DNA from: Chromohalobacter sarecensis
Lineage (GTDB): Bacteria; Pseudomonadota; Gammaproteobacteria; Pseudomonadales; Halomonadaceae
Assembly (NCBI RefSeq): GCF_023061135.1
Contig: NZ_JAKGAN010000002.1
Location: forward strand, 1-64,000
DNA length: 64,000 bases
Direction of reading: 5' to 3'
Part shown: positions 26,882 to 36,039 of the stretch, piece by piece
Layout: the number at the start of each line of letters is the position of its first letter
Numbering within the stretch: the stretch's first letter is position 1
The notes under the pieces: model-generated
Databases searched by the model: none
Seen by the model: only the letters and a program-made list of their open reading frames with translations
Told to the model about the DNA's origin: nothing
Program-made: the position numbers and the translations under genes

Positions 26882-28923
26882 TAAACGAGGTCGCGCGGAA
26901 TCTCCTCATCCCAACTCTTGGAGAAGACGCGGCTGTCGTCTTCGTAGGCATCCAGCGTAGCACGCAAGCGAAAGCTCTCGGCGGTGGAGGTCATCAAGGT
27001 ACGGGTCACGCTGTGGACCATCCAGTCGCCCCGCCGGAAGCTACGCTCCCACTGCGTCCACCCGCTGATGCTGTCGTAGTTGCCGTAGGCGTAGGTGTAG
27101 CGTTCGGTGATGCGCACCGAGAGTTCCAGGTCGATGTCATCAAGGCGGAAGGTGCCCTCGTCGTTGATGACTTCGAGCGTGGTCTGGTCATTGGCCAGAT
27201 CGCGGATCACCCGCCATGTTTCCTGGCTGGGTTGGATCAAGGTTCTGGGGAGTGGCGGTGCGGCCTCGGGCGGTGCAAATTCGGGCAGCGCGGCTTCTTC
27301 TTGGGGTTGGGGAGCGCGACACGGCAATAGCAACTGGCAGCCGGCGGGATGAATCGTCAGCTTGACCGGGACTGGCGCGGGCCAGGCCAGCGGCCAGTAA
27401 CTGCTCGATATCGACAGCCGAATGGCGTTGCCTGCGGGGAACTGCTGGGCGATATGCTTGAGCGGCACGCGCACATGATAACGCTTGCCCGGTTCCAGTG
27501 GCTGAGGGTGTTCGTCGCTGTCACGGTGGGTAAGGTTGAGCAGGCCATAGGAAATTCGCGTGGCCTTGTCGTCTTCGGCGATGTCGCTGAGGCGTATGGC
27601 GACCATGGCCACCGGTTGGTCGGCCTCGATCTCGAGTTCGACCACGGGCTGCCCACAGATCTCGATGTCTTGCTCGAGTCGCGCCGTCTGGAAGACTAGC
27701 GCGCCGCCGTCTTCGTCGCGTTGATCGTGAGGCAGATCCGGCGGCGCGTTGTAGGAGCACCACTTGCCGGCGAAAAGCCCCACCGATAGCGGTGAACGTA
27801 TCGTCAGCGGCGTCTCGTCGTGGTCCTCGGGTAGAGTGGCTGCCGCCGTCATCGGCAGCAGGTCGTGACCGCTGGTCAGGCGGAAGGGCTGCATGTCGAT
27901 GCGCGGTGACGGCCAACTGGGCTCCGATACCCAGCGCCCGGGGCGTGTCTCGTAGCGCGCCGAGGGCGGCACCGATTCCTGCATCCACACGCGCAGCATC
28001 GGCTCGTCCATGATTCCCGTGTCCTTGCCCTTCAGCCACTGATCCCACCAGCGTAGCGATTCCTGCAGAAAACCGATGGCGGGGCCCGGTACGCCAAGGT
28101 GGGGATACTTGTGCGCCCAGGGGCCCACCAACCCCTTGCGCGGCACGTCGAGTCCCGCCAGCAAGCGAAACACGGCGTTGCAGTAGCCATCGGCCCAGCC
28201 GCTGACGGCGTAGACGGGACAGCGGATGCGCGAGAAGTCCTCGCACACCGAGCCATGCTTCCAATAGGCGTCACGACGTTGATGCTGAAGCCATTTGGCC
28301 AGCCACAGGCCGCTTCCTTCGAGGCGTTCCTGCCACATCTCGCGCCAACGCTCGCCGACAAGCATTGGATCGGGAGGACAGGCATTGGCATCGAACATGG
28401 TCGAGGCCCACGACAGGTTGTCGCCGAGCAGACAGCCCCCCATATGGTGGACATCGTCGGCGTAGCGATCATCCGTGGAGCACAGAGTGATGACTGCCTT
28501 GAGCTCGGGGGGCTGCAACGCCGCGATCTGCAGGCCGTTGAAGCCGCCCCAGGAAATGCCGATCATGCCGACATCCCCGGTACACCACGTTTGTTGCCCC
28601 AGCCACTTCAGGATTTCGACGCCATCGTCGAGTTCCTGCTGCAGGTATTCATCACGCAGCACACCATCCGATTCACCACTGCCGCGAATGTCGACGCGGA
28701 TGCCGGCGTAACCGTGGCCGGCCCAGTAAGCGTGGGACTGGGCATCGCGCATCGCCGTCAGGTCGCGCTTGCGGTAAGGCAAGTACTCGAGTATCGCCGG
28801 CACGGGCTCGCGTTCGGCATCCACCGGGCGCCAGATACGCACGGCCAGTCGGCAACCATCGGCCAGCGTGATCCAGTCCTCCTCCTCGTGAATCTGGCGG
28901 GGAAAGTGGTGGACGATGTGCAT
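26881..28923 (-). CDS. CocE/NonD family hydrolase (X-Pro dipeptidyl-peptidase S15 like)
   Basis: The 680-residue protein has the S15/CocE plan: an alpha/beta hydrolase core with VDIRGSGESDG (about 79-89), the nucleophile elbow GISWGGF (about 121-127), a helical cap, catalytic Asp and His regions SGWADGY and GPWAHKYPH, and a C-terminal beta jelly roll after about 380. Relatives cleave acylated amines, X-Pro peptides or esters. No signal peptide is seen, so it acts in the cytoplasm. It lies 60 bases after the ATP-grasp gene on the same strand, so it may hydrolyse a product of that ligase. The TAG stop is formed at the junction with the MITE-like element. Confidence 0.85.
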   Translation of the reverse strand: MHIVHHFPRQIHEEEDWITLADGCRLAVRIWRPVDAEREPVPAILEYLPYRKRDLTAMRDAQSHAYWAGHGYAGIRVDIRGSGESDGVLRDEYLQQELDDGVEILKWLGQQTWCTGDVGMIGISWGGFNGLQIAALQPPELKAVITLCSTDDRYADDVHHMGGCLLGDNLSWASTMFDANACPPDPMLVGERWREMWQERLEGSGLWLAKWLQHQRRDAYWKHGSVCEDFSRIRCPVYAVSGWADGYCNAVFRLLAGLDVPRKGLVGPWAHKYPHLGVPGPAIGFLQESLRWWDQWLKGKDTGIMDEPMLRVWMQESVPPSARYETRPGRWVSEPSWPSPRIDMQPFRLTSGHDLLPMTAAATLPEDHDETPLTIRSPLSVGLFAGKWCSYNAPPDLPHDQRDEDGGALVFQTARLEQDIEICGQPVVELEIEADQPVAMVAIRLSDIAEDDKATRISYGLLNLTHRDSDEHPQPLEPGKRYHVRVPLKHIAQQFPAGNAIRLSISSSYWPLAWPAPVPVKLTIHPAGCQLLLPCRAPQPQEEAALPEFAPPEAAPPLPRTLIQPSQETWRVIRDLANDQTTLEVINDEGTFRLDDIDLELSVRITERYTYAYGNYDSISGWTQWERSFRRGDWMVHSVTRTLMTSTAESFRLRATLDAYEDDSRVFSKSWDEEIPRDLV

Positions 28924-28983
28924 ACGCTACTCCTTTGAACGAGAGGTCATGGTGCGCTCGATGGGGATGACGATGACGTGGCA

Positions 28984-30285
28984 TCAGCCGATGATGTCCT
29001 CGAACTCGAAATGTAGCTGTTCGGCGAGCCGTGCATAATTTTCTTCCAGCGCAGTATCGTCGTCCGCGCCCATCCATATATAGGCCAGCGCGAAGCTGTA
29101 GCTATCCTGCTCGGGCAGCGAGGAAAGGCGCATGCCTGCCTCGACTTGTAGCGTGATCACGGTGCCGGGAAACGCTTTCTCCAAGGTCTCTATTTCATCT
29201 TCCGTGGGGACGCGGGTAACGGTGGCATCGACGAAAAACACCCGATAGAAGAATTTCGACGCCACCTTGAACGTCCCTTGGCGATAGGGCATATCGGGCA
29301 ATTGGCCCAACGCCAGATCCACCGTTATCTGCTGGTGACTGACCCCATCGACTTTCTCGAAAAGATCGCAATGCGACTGGGCGACGCGGGTATTGATCTC
29401 CAGAAGCCAGATACGATCCTGTACCTCGTCCCAGAAATACTCGATGTTGAAGGCGGCATTATCGTAGCCAATATGCTTCATTATCTGGCGAGTGAGTTCC
29501 CGCATTTTTTCCTGAATATGATCGGGAAGGCGCGACGGATATCGGTAATGGAAAAAGCTTAGAACCTGAGGATAGCGAATCGAGTCGACGATGCCGTAGG
29601 GAACAACATCGCCTTGGAAGACATACCCTTCCACCGTGCATTGCCAGCCACCGATGATCTCTTCCGCCATGCAATAGCCACCATCGATGGCGCGCACTTC
29701 ATCGGGTAGTTTGGCGTGATCCAGGACGAAATTGAAAGGCTCTGAAATCGTCCCGATGTCTTCACATAGCCGTGAGATGGCATGCTCGAAGTCTTCAGGG
29801 CTTTCGATGCGGAATCCCAGTCGTGAACCCGATGACTTGATCGGCTTGACGAAGAAGGGAAAATAAAGGCCTTCTTCGCCTATTTTATGCAGTGCCTCAG
29901 GATCGAAGGGATCGAACGCTGTGAATCGCGGAATATAGTCGGCAATGACCTCGCGTTGAACGCATCGGCTCCAATACTTGTGCTCGCATTTGAGAAGGCT
30001 TTCCAAACTGGTAGAGCGCGTGCCAAAACGCTCGCAGAGCAGGGGCAGCATGGTCGACACGGGAAAGTCCATGTAGCCGACGATGGCGTCGATCGGTTCA
30101 TGAAAGTCGTTCAGTTGCGCTTCGGCCCGGGACAGCATGTCTTCGATGGGGAAAATTTCCGTGTCATAGACTTCCGAAGGCTCGATAACGCCATGGAACC
30201 GATAGTGCTCGGCACCCCGCAGATGTTCCAGGCGTTTCCTGTTGAGTGCATCCAACCCGACAACGAACACGTTCCGATCGCTCAT
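28984..30285 (-). CDS. ATP-grasp ligase of unknown substrate
   Basis: The 433-residue protein has a Rossmann-like N-terminal part (FVVGLDALNRKRL), then an ATP-grasp domain with FFVKPIKSSGSRLGF (nucleotide-binding Lys near 147), AEEIIGGWQCTVEGYV (about 200-215) and the metal site LLEINTR (about 284-290). Members join a carboxylate to an amine or thiol via an acyl phosphate, and many make dipeptides. The C-terminal 120 residues are not recognised. It is divergent from the cyanophycin operon and upstream of a peptidase-like hydrolase, so an amino acid or peptide substrate is plausible but unproven. Confidence 0.85.
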   Translation of the reverse strand: MSDRNVFVVGLDALNRKRLEHLRGAEHYRFHGVIEPSEVYDTEIFPIEDMLSRAEAQLNDFHEPIDAIVGYMDFPVSTMLPLLCERFGTRSTSLESLLKCEHKYWSRCVQREVIADYIPRFTAFDPFDPEALHKIGEEGLYFPFFVKPIKSSGSRLGFRIESPEDFEHAISRLCEDIGTISEPFNFVLDHAKLPDEVRAIDGGYCMAEEIIGGWQCTVEGYVFQGDVVPYGIVDSIRYPQVLSFFHYRYPSRLPDHIQEKMRELTRQIMKHIGYDNAAFNIEYFWDEVQDRIWLLEINTRVAQSHCDLFEKVDGVSHQQITVDLALGQLPDMPYRQGTFKVASKFFYRVFFVDATVTRVPTEDEIETLEKAFPGTVITLQVEAGMRLSSLPEQDSYSFALAYIWMGADDDTALEENYARLAEQLHFEFEDIIG

Positions 30286-30633
30286 GATCGCCTCCTGGCG
30301 CAGACTCGGCTGTTGTCTTCCTTGCCGCCGAGGCTCAATGGTTCATACCGCTGGTAGGCCTGACCGCAAGGGGCAGGCGGGGGGAAATGCCGATGGTTGA
30401 AGAATAGCGGATTATCGCTGTCGTGTAGTCACAATAGTTGGGAAAGCAGAAATCTCACCGTGCGACGGGAAAAGAGCAGTCCGCTTCGGGGGGTTGTCAT
30501 TAATCTAGCGGGGAGGCTGAAGGGCTGTTATAAGTGAAGAATCGGGTTCGATTGTCACGCGATACGACATTGCTCATGGAAGAGGTAATGATTCAGCATT
30601 TCCTTAAAAGCGTCGCTAGGCGGCGGGAGGAGC
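30286..30633. other. Divergent intergenic region between the ATP-grasp gene and cphB
   Basis: No gene was found in these 348 bases. They must hold two outward promoters. The middle is moderately A+T-rich, and TTATAAG near 30528-30534 could be a -10 element for cphB. I see no convincing dyad or riboswitch. Confidence 0.4.
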
Positions 30634-31488
30634 ATGACATCACGACCCCCTACCGTATGCGGTCACATCGTGGCCATTGGCGGTGCCGAGGACAAGACCT
30701 CTGAGCTCGCCATTCTCAAGCGTGTCTTCGAGCTGGCACCTGATGACAGCAACGAAGTGGCTGTCATCGCCACCGCGAGCAGTATCCCCGAGCAGCTTCT
30801 GCCCAGCTATGAAGCCGCCTTCAAGCGGTTGGGTGCGAGTCAGGTCCACGCGCTGGATATTCAGGATCGCCAGCAAGCCGCCGATGCCGACAATGTCCGT
30901 TTGATCCAGCGCAGCGGGGTGATCTTCTTCACCGGGGGCGACCAGTTGCGTCTGACCAATGTGCTGGGAGGCTCCGCCACATTGCGTGCCATCCGCGAAC
31001 GTTTGCGGGCGGGCGCCGTGGTGGCAGGCACCAGCGCGGGTGCGGCGGCGATGCCCAGCACCATGATCTACAACGGCGCGGCGGCGGATGCCTTGCGCAA
31101 AGGCGCGGTGAACATGACCTTCGGGCTCGGCTTCGTGCGCGGCATGATCATCGACAGCCATTTCCTCGAACGCGGGCGCTTCACCCGCCTCATGGAAGTC
31201 GGCGCCAGCAATCCCGAGCAACTGGGCATCGGCCTCGGCGAGGACGCTGCCGTCATCATCTACCCCAACCGGGTGCTCGAAACCATCGGGCCGGGACACG
31301 TCATCATCATCGATAGCCGCGATCTGGCAAGTTCGAATATCGCGGAACTCGAGATGGGCGAGCCGGTCGCCATCGAGAACATGGTGCTGCACGCTCTGGT
31401 CAGTGGTCATGGCTACGATGTCGATGCGCGGCGTTATCTGGTGGCGGAGGAGCTCCAAACAGTATTGGCAGGGAGGCGCAATACATGA
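30634..31488 (+). CDS. cphB: Cyanophycinase
   Basis: The 284-residue serine peptidase (family S51) has GGAEDKTSE at the N-terminus (about 13-21), FTGGDQLRLTNVL (about 99-111) and the nucleophile Ser in AGTSAGAAAMP (about 131-141), then DSHFLERGRFTRL (about 173-185). It cuts the aspartate-arginine polymer cyanophycin to beta-Asp-Arg dipeptides. No signal peptide is present, so it serves internal reserves. It is the first gene of an operon: its last four bases overlap the cphA start. A GGGAGGAG ribosome site precedes the ATG. Confidence 0.95.
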   Translation: MTSRPPTVCGHIVAIGGAEDKTSELAILKRVFELAPDDSNEVAVIATASSIPEQLLPSYEAAFKRLGASQVHALDIQDRQQAADADNVRLIQRSGVIFFTGGDQLRLTNVLGGSATLRAIRERLRAGAVVAGTSAGAAAMPSTMIYNGAAADALRKGAVNMTFGLGFVRGMIIDSHFLERGRFTRLMEVGASNPEQLGIGLGEDAAVIIYPNRVLETIGPGHVIIIDSRDLASSNIAELEMGEPVAIENMVLHALVSGHGYDVDARRYLVAEELQTVLAGRRNT

Positions 31489-34121
31489 AGATTCTCGAAC
31501 ACCGCGCGCTGCGCGGACCGAACTATTACAGTCGTTATCCGGCGATTTTCATGCGCCTGGATATCGAAGAACTCGAGGCGCAGCCAAGCGACACCGTGCC
31601 CGGCATCGTCGAGCGTACCTCGCGGCTTTTGCCGACCCTGTCGGAGCACCGCTGCTCGGTGGGGCGGCCTGGCGGCTTTCTGGAGCGTCTCGAGCGTGGT
31701 ACTTGGGCTGGCCATGTCGTCGAGCATGTGGCGATCGAGTTGCAGAACCTGATCGGCTTCTCGGTGGGATATGGCAAGACGGTCGATTCCTACGAGACGG
31801 GGATCTATAACGTCGTTTATCGCTACCGCGACGAGGCATGTGGACTGGCGGCCGGGGTCGAGGCGGTGGAGATCGTCACCCGACTGTTCGCGGACGATGA
31901 GGTCGATATCGCGCCGATCATCGCCCGCCTCAAGGACATACGCGACGCCCACATGCTAGGGCCGTCGACCGCTTCGATCGTGGCGGCCGCGCAGCGCCGG
32001 GGAATTCCCTATGTGCGCCTGGATGAAGACACCAGTTACGTACAATTAGGGCATGGACATCGTCAGCAACGCTTTCAGGCGACGGTAACCTGTCGCACGA
32101 ACCTGATCGGCCATGGCATCGCCCATGACAAGCATTGGACCAAGCGGATTCTCGGCGAGGCGGGTATTCCCGTGCCGCGCGGGCACGTATGTCATTCACG
32201 CGATGAGGCGCTGGAAACGGCGCATGAAATCGGCTACCCAGTCGTCGTCAAGCCGTTGATCGGCAACCACGGTCGCGGTGTCAGCACGGACATCGAGGAT
32301 GACCAGGCCTTGGAAAACGCCTTTGCGGTCGCGTCCGGTCACAACGATGCGGTCATCATCGAGCAGTATATCCGCGGAGAAGATCACCGGCTGCTGGTGA
32401 TCGATGGCAAGCTCGTGGCGGCGGCCAGGCGGCGTCCGGCCCATGTGGTCGGCGATGGCAAAAACACGCTGCGGGCGTTGATCGACAACGAGAATCGCGA
32501 TCCGCGGCGTGGCATCGGCCATGAAAACCTGCTGACGCAGATCGATGTCGACGCACAGACGCTGCGCTTGCTGGCGCAGCAGAATCTGACGCTGGACAGC
32601 GTCATCTCAAGCGACGAGATCGTCTATCTCAAGCCCACCGCGAATCTGAGTACCGGCGGCACAGCGACGGATGTTACCGAGGACGTGCATCCCGATGTGA
32701 TCTACACGGCGGAGCGCATCGCCCGCCTGGTGGGACTCGATATCATTGGCATCGATCTGCTCGCCGAGACGCTGACGCGCCCGCTGGAAGAGCAGTCGGC
32801 GGCAGTGGTCGAGGTCAACGCCGGGCCGGGCTTTCGCATGCATCTTTCCCCGACCCACGGCACCGGCCGCGATGTCGGCCAGCACGTGGTCGATATGCTG
32901 TTTCCGGATAGCGAGGATAACGGCCGCATTCCCATCGTGGCGGTCACCGGCACCAACGGCAAGACGACTACGGTGCGTTTGATCTCGCATCTATTGCGTC
33001 AGGCAGGACGCAGTGTCGGCACGGCGTGCACGGGGGCCATCGAGATCGACAATCACGTCATCATGCGTGGCGACTACAGCGGCCCACAGGCCGCCGCAAC
33101 CGTTCTGCGTGAGCCTACCGTCGAGTACGCCGTGCTCGAGGTCGCGCGCGGCGGCATCATGCGCCGAGGCTTGGGGTTCGATGAATGTCAGGTCGGTGTA
33201 TTGCTGAATATTGCCAGCGATCATCTGGGCGAAAGCGACATTCATACCCTGGACGAACTGGCGCGCTGCAAGAGCGTGGTGATCGATGCGGTCGGCGAGT
33301 CGGGGACGGCGGTACTCAACGCCGACGACCCGCGTGTGCTGGCGAGTGGCGAATGGGCGCGTGGCGAGGTCGTCTTCTTCACGCTGGACCCCGACTCGCC
33401 GATTGTGCGCGAACATGTACGCGATCACGGCGTCGCCTTCACGGTGCATCACGGCCATATCGTGATGCTGCAAGGCCAGGTAGTGGCCGAGGTGCTTCCC
33501 GTGGCCAACGCGCCGATCACCTTTGATGGGTTCGCGCGCTTCAATATCGCCAATGCCTTGGCGGCGAGTGCGGCGGCCCATGCCCTGGGCCTGGGGATTG
33601 CCGATATCCAGCGGGGGTTGGAGACCTTCCACCCGACGCCGGGGCAGAACCCCGGGCGCACCAACCTGATCGATGCCGGGGGCGTGAAGGTGCTGATCGA
33701 CTATGGCCACAACGTGCCGGCACTCGAGGCCTTGAGCGAGCTGGTGAGCCGCATCCCGGCGCAGCGTCGCATCGGCGTGGCCAGTGCCCCGGGCAATCGA
33801 CGCGACGAGGACTTGTTCGAGTTGGGCGTTCAACTTGCCAACATGCATGACATCGTCTTTCTCTGCGATACCATCCCGCGTGGGCGCCCTGAGGGCGAAA
33901 CCGTTGACTTGCTGCGTGCGGGCGCGGCGTCGGTGCCCGGCGCCTGCCGGGTCGAGACCGTCATGCAAGAACTCGACGCGGTGGACCGGGCGCTCGACGA
34001 GGCCACAGAGGGCGATCTGCTGGTGTTGTTGGTGGATGATGTCGATGCCGTCACCGAGCGTTTGCGCGGACGGCGTTTCGAGCCGTCTGCGCCGAATGGC
34101 GTCGAAGGAGCCCGTCCATGA
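31485..34121 (+). CDS. cphA: Cyanophycin synthetase
   Basis: This 878-residue protein has the three-part CphA build: an N-terminal domain (about 1-160), an ATP-grasp domain (about 215-480, with GYPVVVKPLIGNHGRGVS and VVEVNAGPGFRMH), and a Mur ligase-like domain with P-loop TGTNGKTTTVRLI near 488 and GRTNLIDAGGVKVLIDYGHN near 725-744. It adds Asp to the backbone and Arg to each side chain using ATP. Length is usual for CphA1. The four-base overlaps with cphB and iadA couple synthesis to degradation in one transcript. Confidence 0.96.
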   Translation: MKILEHRALRGPNYYSRYPAIFMRLDIEELEAQPSDTVPGIVERTSRLLPTLSEHRCSVGRPGGFLERLERGTWAGHVVEHVAIELQNLIGFSVGYGKTVDSYETGIYNVVYRYRDEACGLAAGVEAVEIVTRLFADDEVDIAPIIARLKDIRDAHMLGPSTASIVAAAQRRGIPYVRLDEDTSYVQLGHGHRQQRFQATVTCRTNLIGHGIAHDKHWTKRILGEAGIPVPRGHVCHSRDEALETAHEIGYPVVVKPLIGNHGRGVSTDIEDDQALENAFAVASGHNDAVIIEQYIRGEDHRLLVIDGKLVAAARRRPAHVVGDGKNTLRALIDNENRDPRRGIGHENLLTQIDVDAQTLRLLAQQNLTLDSVISSDEIVYLKPTANLSTGGTATDVTEDVHPDVIYTAERIARLVGLDIIGIDLLAETLTRPLEEQSAAVVEVNAGPGFRMHLSPTHGTGRDVGQHVVDMLFPDSEDNGRIPIVAVTGTNGKTTTVRLISHLLRQAGRSVGTACTGAIEIDNHVIMRGDYSGPQAAATVLREPTVEYAVLEVARGGIMRRGLGFDECQVGVLLNIASDHLGESDIHTLDELARCKSVVIDAVGESGTAVLNADDPRVLASGEWARGEVVFFTLDPDSPIVREHVRDHGVAFTVHHGHIVMLQGQVVAEVLPVANAPITFDGFARFNIANALAASAAAHALGLGIADIQRGLETFHPTPGQNPGRTNLIDAGGVKVLIDYGHNVPALEALSELVSRIPAQRRIGVASAPGNRRDEDLFELGVQLANMHDIVFLCDTIPRGRPEGETVDLLRAGAASVPGACRVETVMQELDAVDRALDEATEGDLLVLLVDDVDAVTERLRGRRFEPSAPNGVEGARP

Positions 34122-35287
34122 ACTCTGATAAGACACGCCCTCTTGAGACGATGACCCTGCTGCGTGTCGGTGAAGCGTTTGCCCCCGAACGCTGCGAGGT
34201 GACGGATATCCTCATGGCCGGCGGGAAAATCGTCGCGCTGGGACAGGGGCTCGATATTCCCCAGGGCTGGCCCGTCCGTGAAGTGGACGCGCGTCACCTG
34301 ATCGCCGTACCCGCCTTCATCGACCAGCATGTGCATGTCACTGGTGGCGGGGGCGAGGGCGGTTGCGGTACGCGCTGCCCGCCGATCAGCGCCCATGATA
34401 TCGCCTCGATGGGTATCGGCACGGTCGTCGGGGTGTTGGGCACCGACGGCATCAGCCGCTCGCCGGCCGATTTGCTGGCTGCGGTGCGTGGCCTCGCGGC
34501 CGAGGGGTTAGCGGCCTACATGTACACGGGCGCGTATCGCGTGCCGCCACCAACGCTCACCGGCGACATTCAGCGCGATCTGGCATGGATCCCCGAGGTC
34601 ATCGGGGTGGGAGAAATCGCCATCTCGGATCACCGTTCGAGTCAGCCGCGCCAGGATGAACTCGAGCGGCTGGTGAGCGAGGCGCGGGTCGGCGCCATGC
34701 TGGCCGGCAAACGGGGCATCTGTCATTTCCATCTCGGCGATGGCAAGCGCGGCTTGGCGCCCTTGCGTCGCTTGCTTGAAGACACCGAGATTCCGCCCGA
34801 TCAGATCATTCCGACCCATGTGAATCGCCGCCCTGAGCTGCTCAAGGAGGCGGCGGATTACGCACTGACGTTCGGCGCGAGCGTGGATGTCACCGCCTTC
34901 GAGGACGCCGGCGATGGGCTTTCCGCTTACGCGGCGGTGATTCGGCTGCTCGAGCACGGCGTGCCCGCAGCGCGGATCACGCTGAGTTCGGACTGCAATG
35001 GCAGCCTGCCGGAATTCGATGCCGATGGTGCCTATGTGGGCATGCAGGTGGCGCGCAATACGGCGCTGATCGCGGATTGGCAGCGCCTCGTGCATGACGA
35101 GGTATTGCCCCTCGAATCGGCGCTGGGCCTGCTGACGGCCAACGTTGCTCGCGTGCTGGGCCTGCATGCCCACAAAGGGCGCCTGGCGCTGGGCTTCGAC
35201 GCCGATATCACCTTGCTCGATCGCGCCCTGCGCCCCCAGCGTACCTTCGTCGCGGGGCGCTGCGTATACGGTGACATTGCTGAGTAG
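34118..35287 (+). CDS. iadA: Isoaspartyl dipeptidase
   Basis: The 389-residue amidohydrolase has the metal site DQHVHVTGGGGEGG (about 68-81), the YTGAYRVPPPT segment characteristic of IadA (about 135-145), later His residues in CHFHLGDGKRG and PTHVNRRPEL, and Asp in SSDCNGSLPEFD. It hydrolyses beta-aspartyl dipeptides. Here the natural substrate would be the beta-Asp-Arg released by cyanophycinase, giving free Asp and Arg. It overlaps cphA by four bases and closes the operon; no clear terminator follows. Confidence 0.94.
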   Translation: MNSDKTRPLETMTLLRVGEAFAPERCEVTDILMAGGKIVALGQGLDIPQGWPVREVDARHLIAVPAFIDQHVHVTGGGGEGGCGTRCPPISAHDIASMGIGTVVGVLGTDGISRSPADLLAAVRGLAAEGLAAYMYTGAYRVPPPTLTGDIQRDLAWIPEVIGVGEIAISDHRSSQPRQDELERLVSEARVGAMLAGKRGICHFHLGDGKRGLAPLRRLLEDTEIPPDQIIPTHVNRRPELLKEAADYALTFGASVDVTAFEDAGDGLSAYAAVIRLLEHGVPAARITLSSDCNGSLPEFDADGAYVGMQVARNTALIADWQRLVHDEVLPLESALGLLTANVARVLGLHAHKGRLALGFDADITLLDRALRPQRTFVAGRCVYGDIAE

Positions 35288-35323
35288 GCATCGCCCGAAA
35301 AGTGTCTAGGTCAATGCCCTTCA

Positions 35324-35686
35324 TCATGCCCTGATCATGACGTCATCGCCTTCGATCTTAACCTCCCAGGTACGCAGGCGAACGTTTTCATCCTCGACGC
35401 AGACGCCATCGGCGAGGCGAAAGTGCTGTTTGTAGATCGGCGAGGCGATCACCGGTTCGCCTTTTATATCGCCGACGATACCGCGTGCGATAACGTTGGC
35501 GTTGGAAAACGGATCGTGGTTGTCCACGGCGTAGACCTCGGGCGTCTGGCCGGGGAGATACAGGAGCGCGACTTGCGTGTCGGCGCTGGCCAGCCAGGCG
35601 GCGACGCCGGAGCTGGCCACCAGATCGGCCCTTGAGCACAGCGTCTGCCAGGTCACTTCGCTCTTGAGGGCTGTTGCAGTGTTCAT
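35324..35686 (-). CDS. nirD: Assimilatory nitrite reductase small subunit
   Basis: The 120-residue product has the Rieske-like fold of NirD without the iron-sulfur ligands: VDNHDPFSNANVIARGIVGD (about 75-94) and PVIASPIYKQHFRL (about 98-111), where true Rieske proteins carry Cys-His pairs. It partners NirB in NADH-dependent reduction of nitrite to ammonium. Start 35686 (ATG with GAGGTG upstream) is preferred over the GTG at 35695. It lies 353 bases after nirB, an unusually long gap filled with repeats. Confidence 0.93.
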   Translation of the reverse strand: MNTATALKSEVTWQTLCSRADLVASSGVAAWLASADTQVALLYLPGQTPEVYAVDNHDPFSNANVIARGIVGDIKGEPVIASPIYKQHFRLADGVCVEDENVRLRTWEVKIEGDDVMIRA

Positions 35687-35789
35687 GGTTGTCACCTCAT
35701 TAAGTCGCTATGTTTGTTTCGTTCACACTCATGGCCCTGCAGAACTTCTCGATCGGTAATCAATTTCCTCTCAACGGCCTGGAGCTGGG

Positions 35790-35991
35790 TTTTGTGGGAG
35801 CGAATTCATTCGCGATAAACGGCCTGAATCCATCGGGACTGAAGTCCCTCCCACAAGGTCAGTATCGGTCTACAGCCAAGGCCGGGCGCATCTCTCCCCG
35901 GCTTGGAGTTGGGTTTTGTGGGAACGAATTCATTCGCGATGTAGTTGGCCTTGGAGTCGCCATCATCGGGAACAAGTTCCCTCCCACAAAA
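35790..35991. repeat. REP/BIME-like palindromic repeat cluster between nirB and nirD
   Basis: Unit A, TTTTGTGGGAGCGAATTCATTCGCGA-like, occurs at 35790-35815 and 35914-35939. An inverted partner, with CATCGGGACTGAAGTCCCTCCCACAA-like sequence, occurs at 35830-35856 and 35961-35991. Each A-B pair can fold with TGTGGGAG against CTCCCACA, and units contain inner palindromes (CGAATTCATTCG; GGGACTGAAGTCCC). This is the layout of bacterial interspersed mosaic elements. They lie inside a probable nirB-nirD transcript and could stabilise the upstream mRNA or lower nirD expression. Confidence 0.75.
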
Positions 35992-36039
35992 TTCTGTCCT
36001 GTACCTGTGACAATTCCAGGGTTGCTGCGACTCGGCCGT

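Noticed and set aside
30505-30525. GG-N10-GC spacing suggesting a sigma-54 promoter before cphB
   Set aside because: Only the two dinucleotides match; the rest does not resemble TGGCAC or TTGCA, unlike the nitrate-locus sites.
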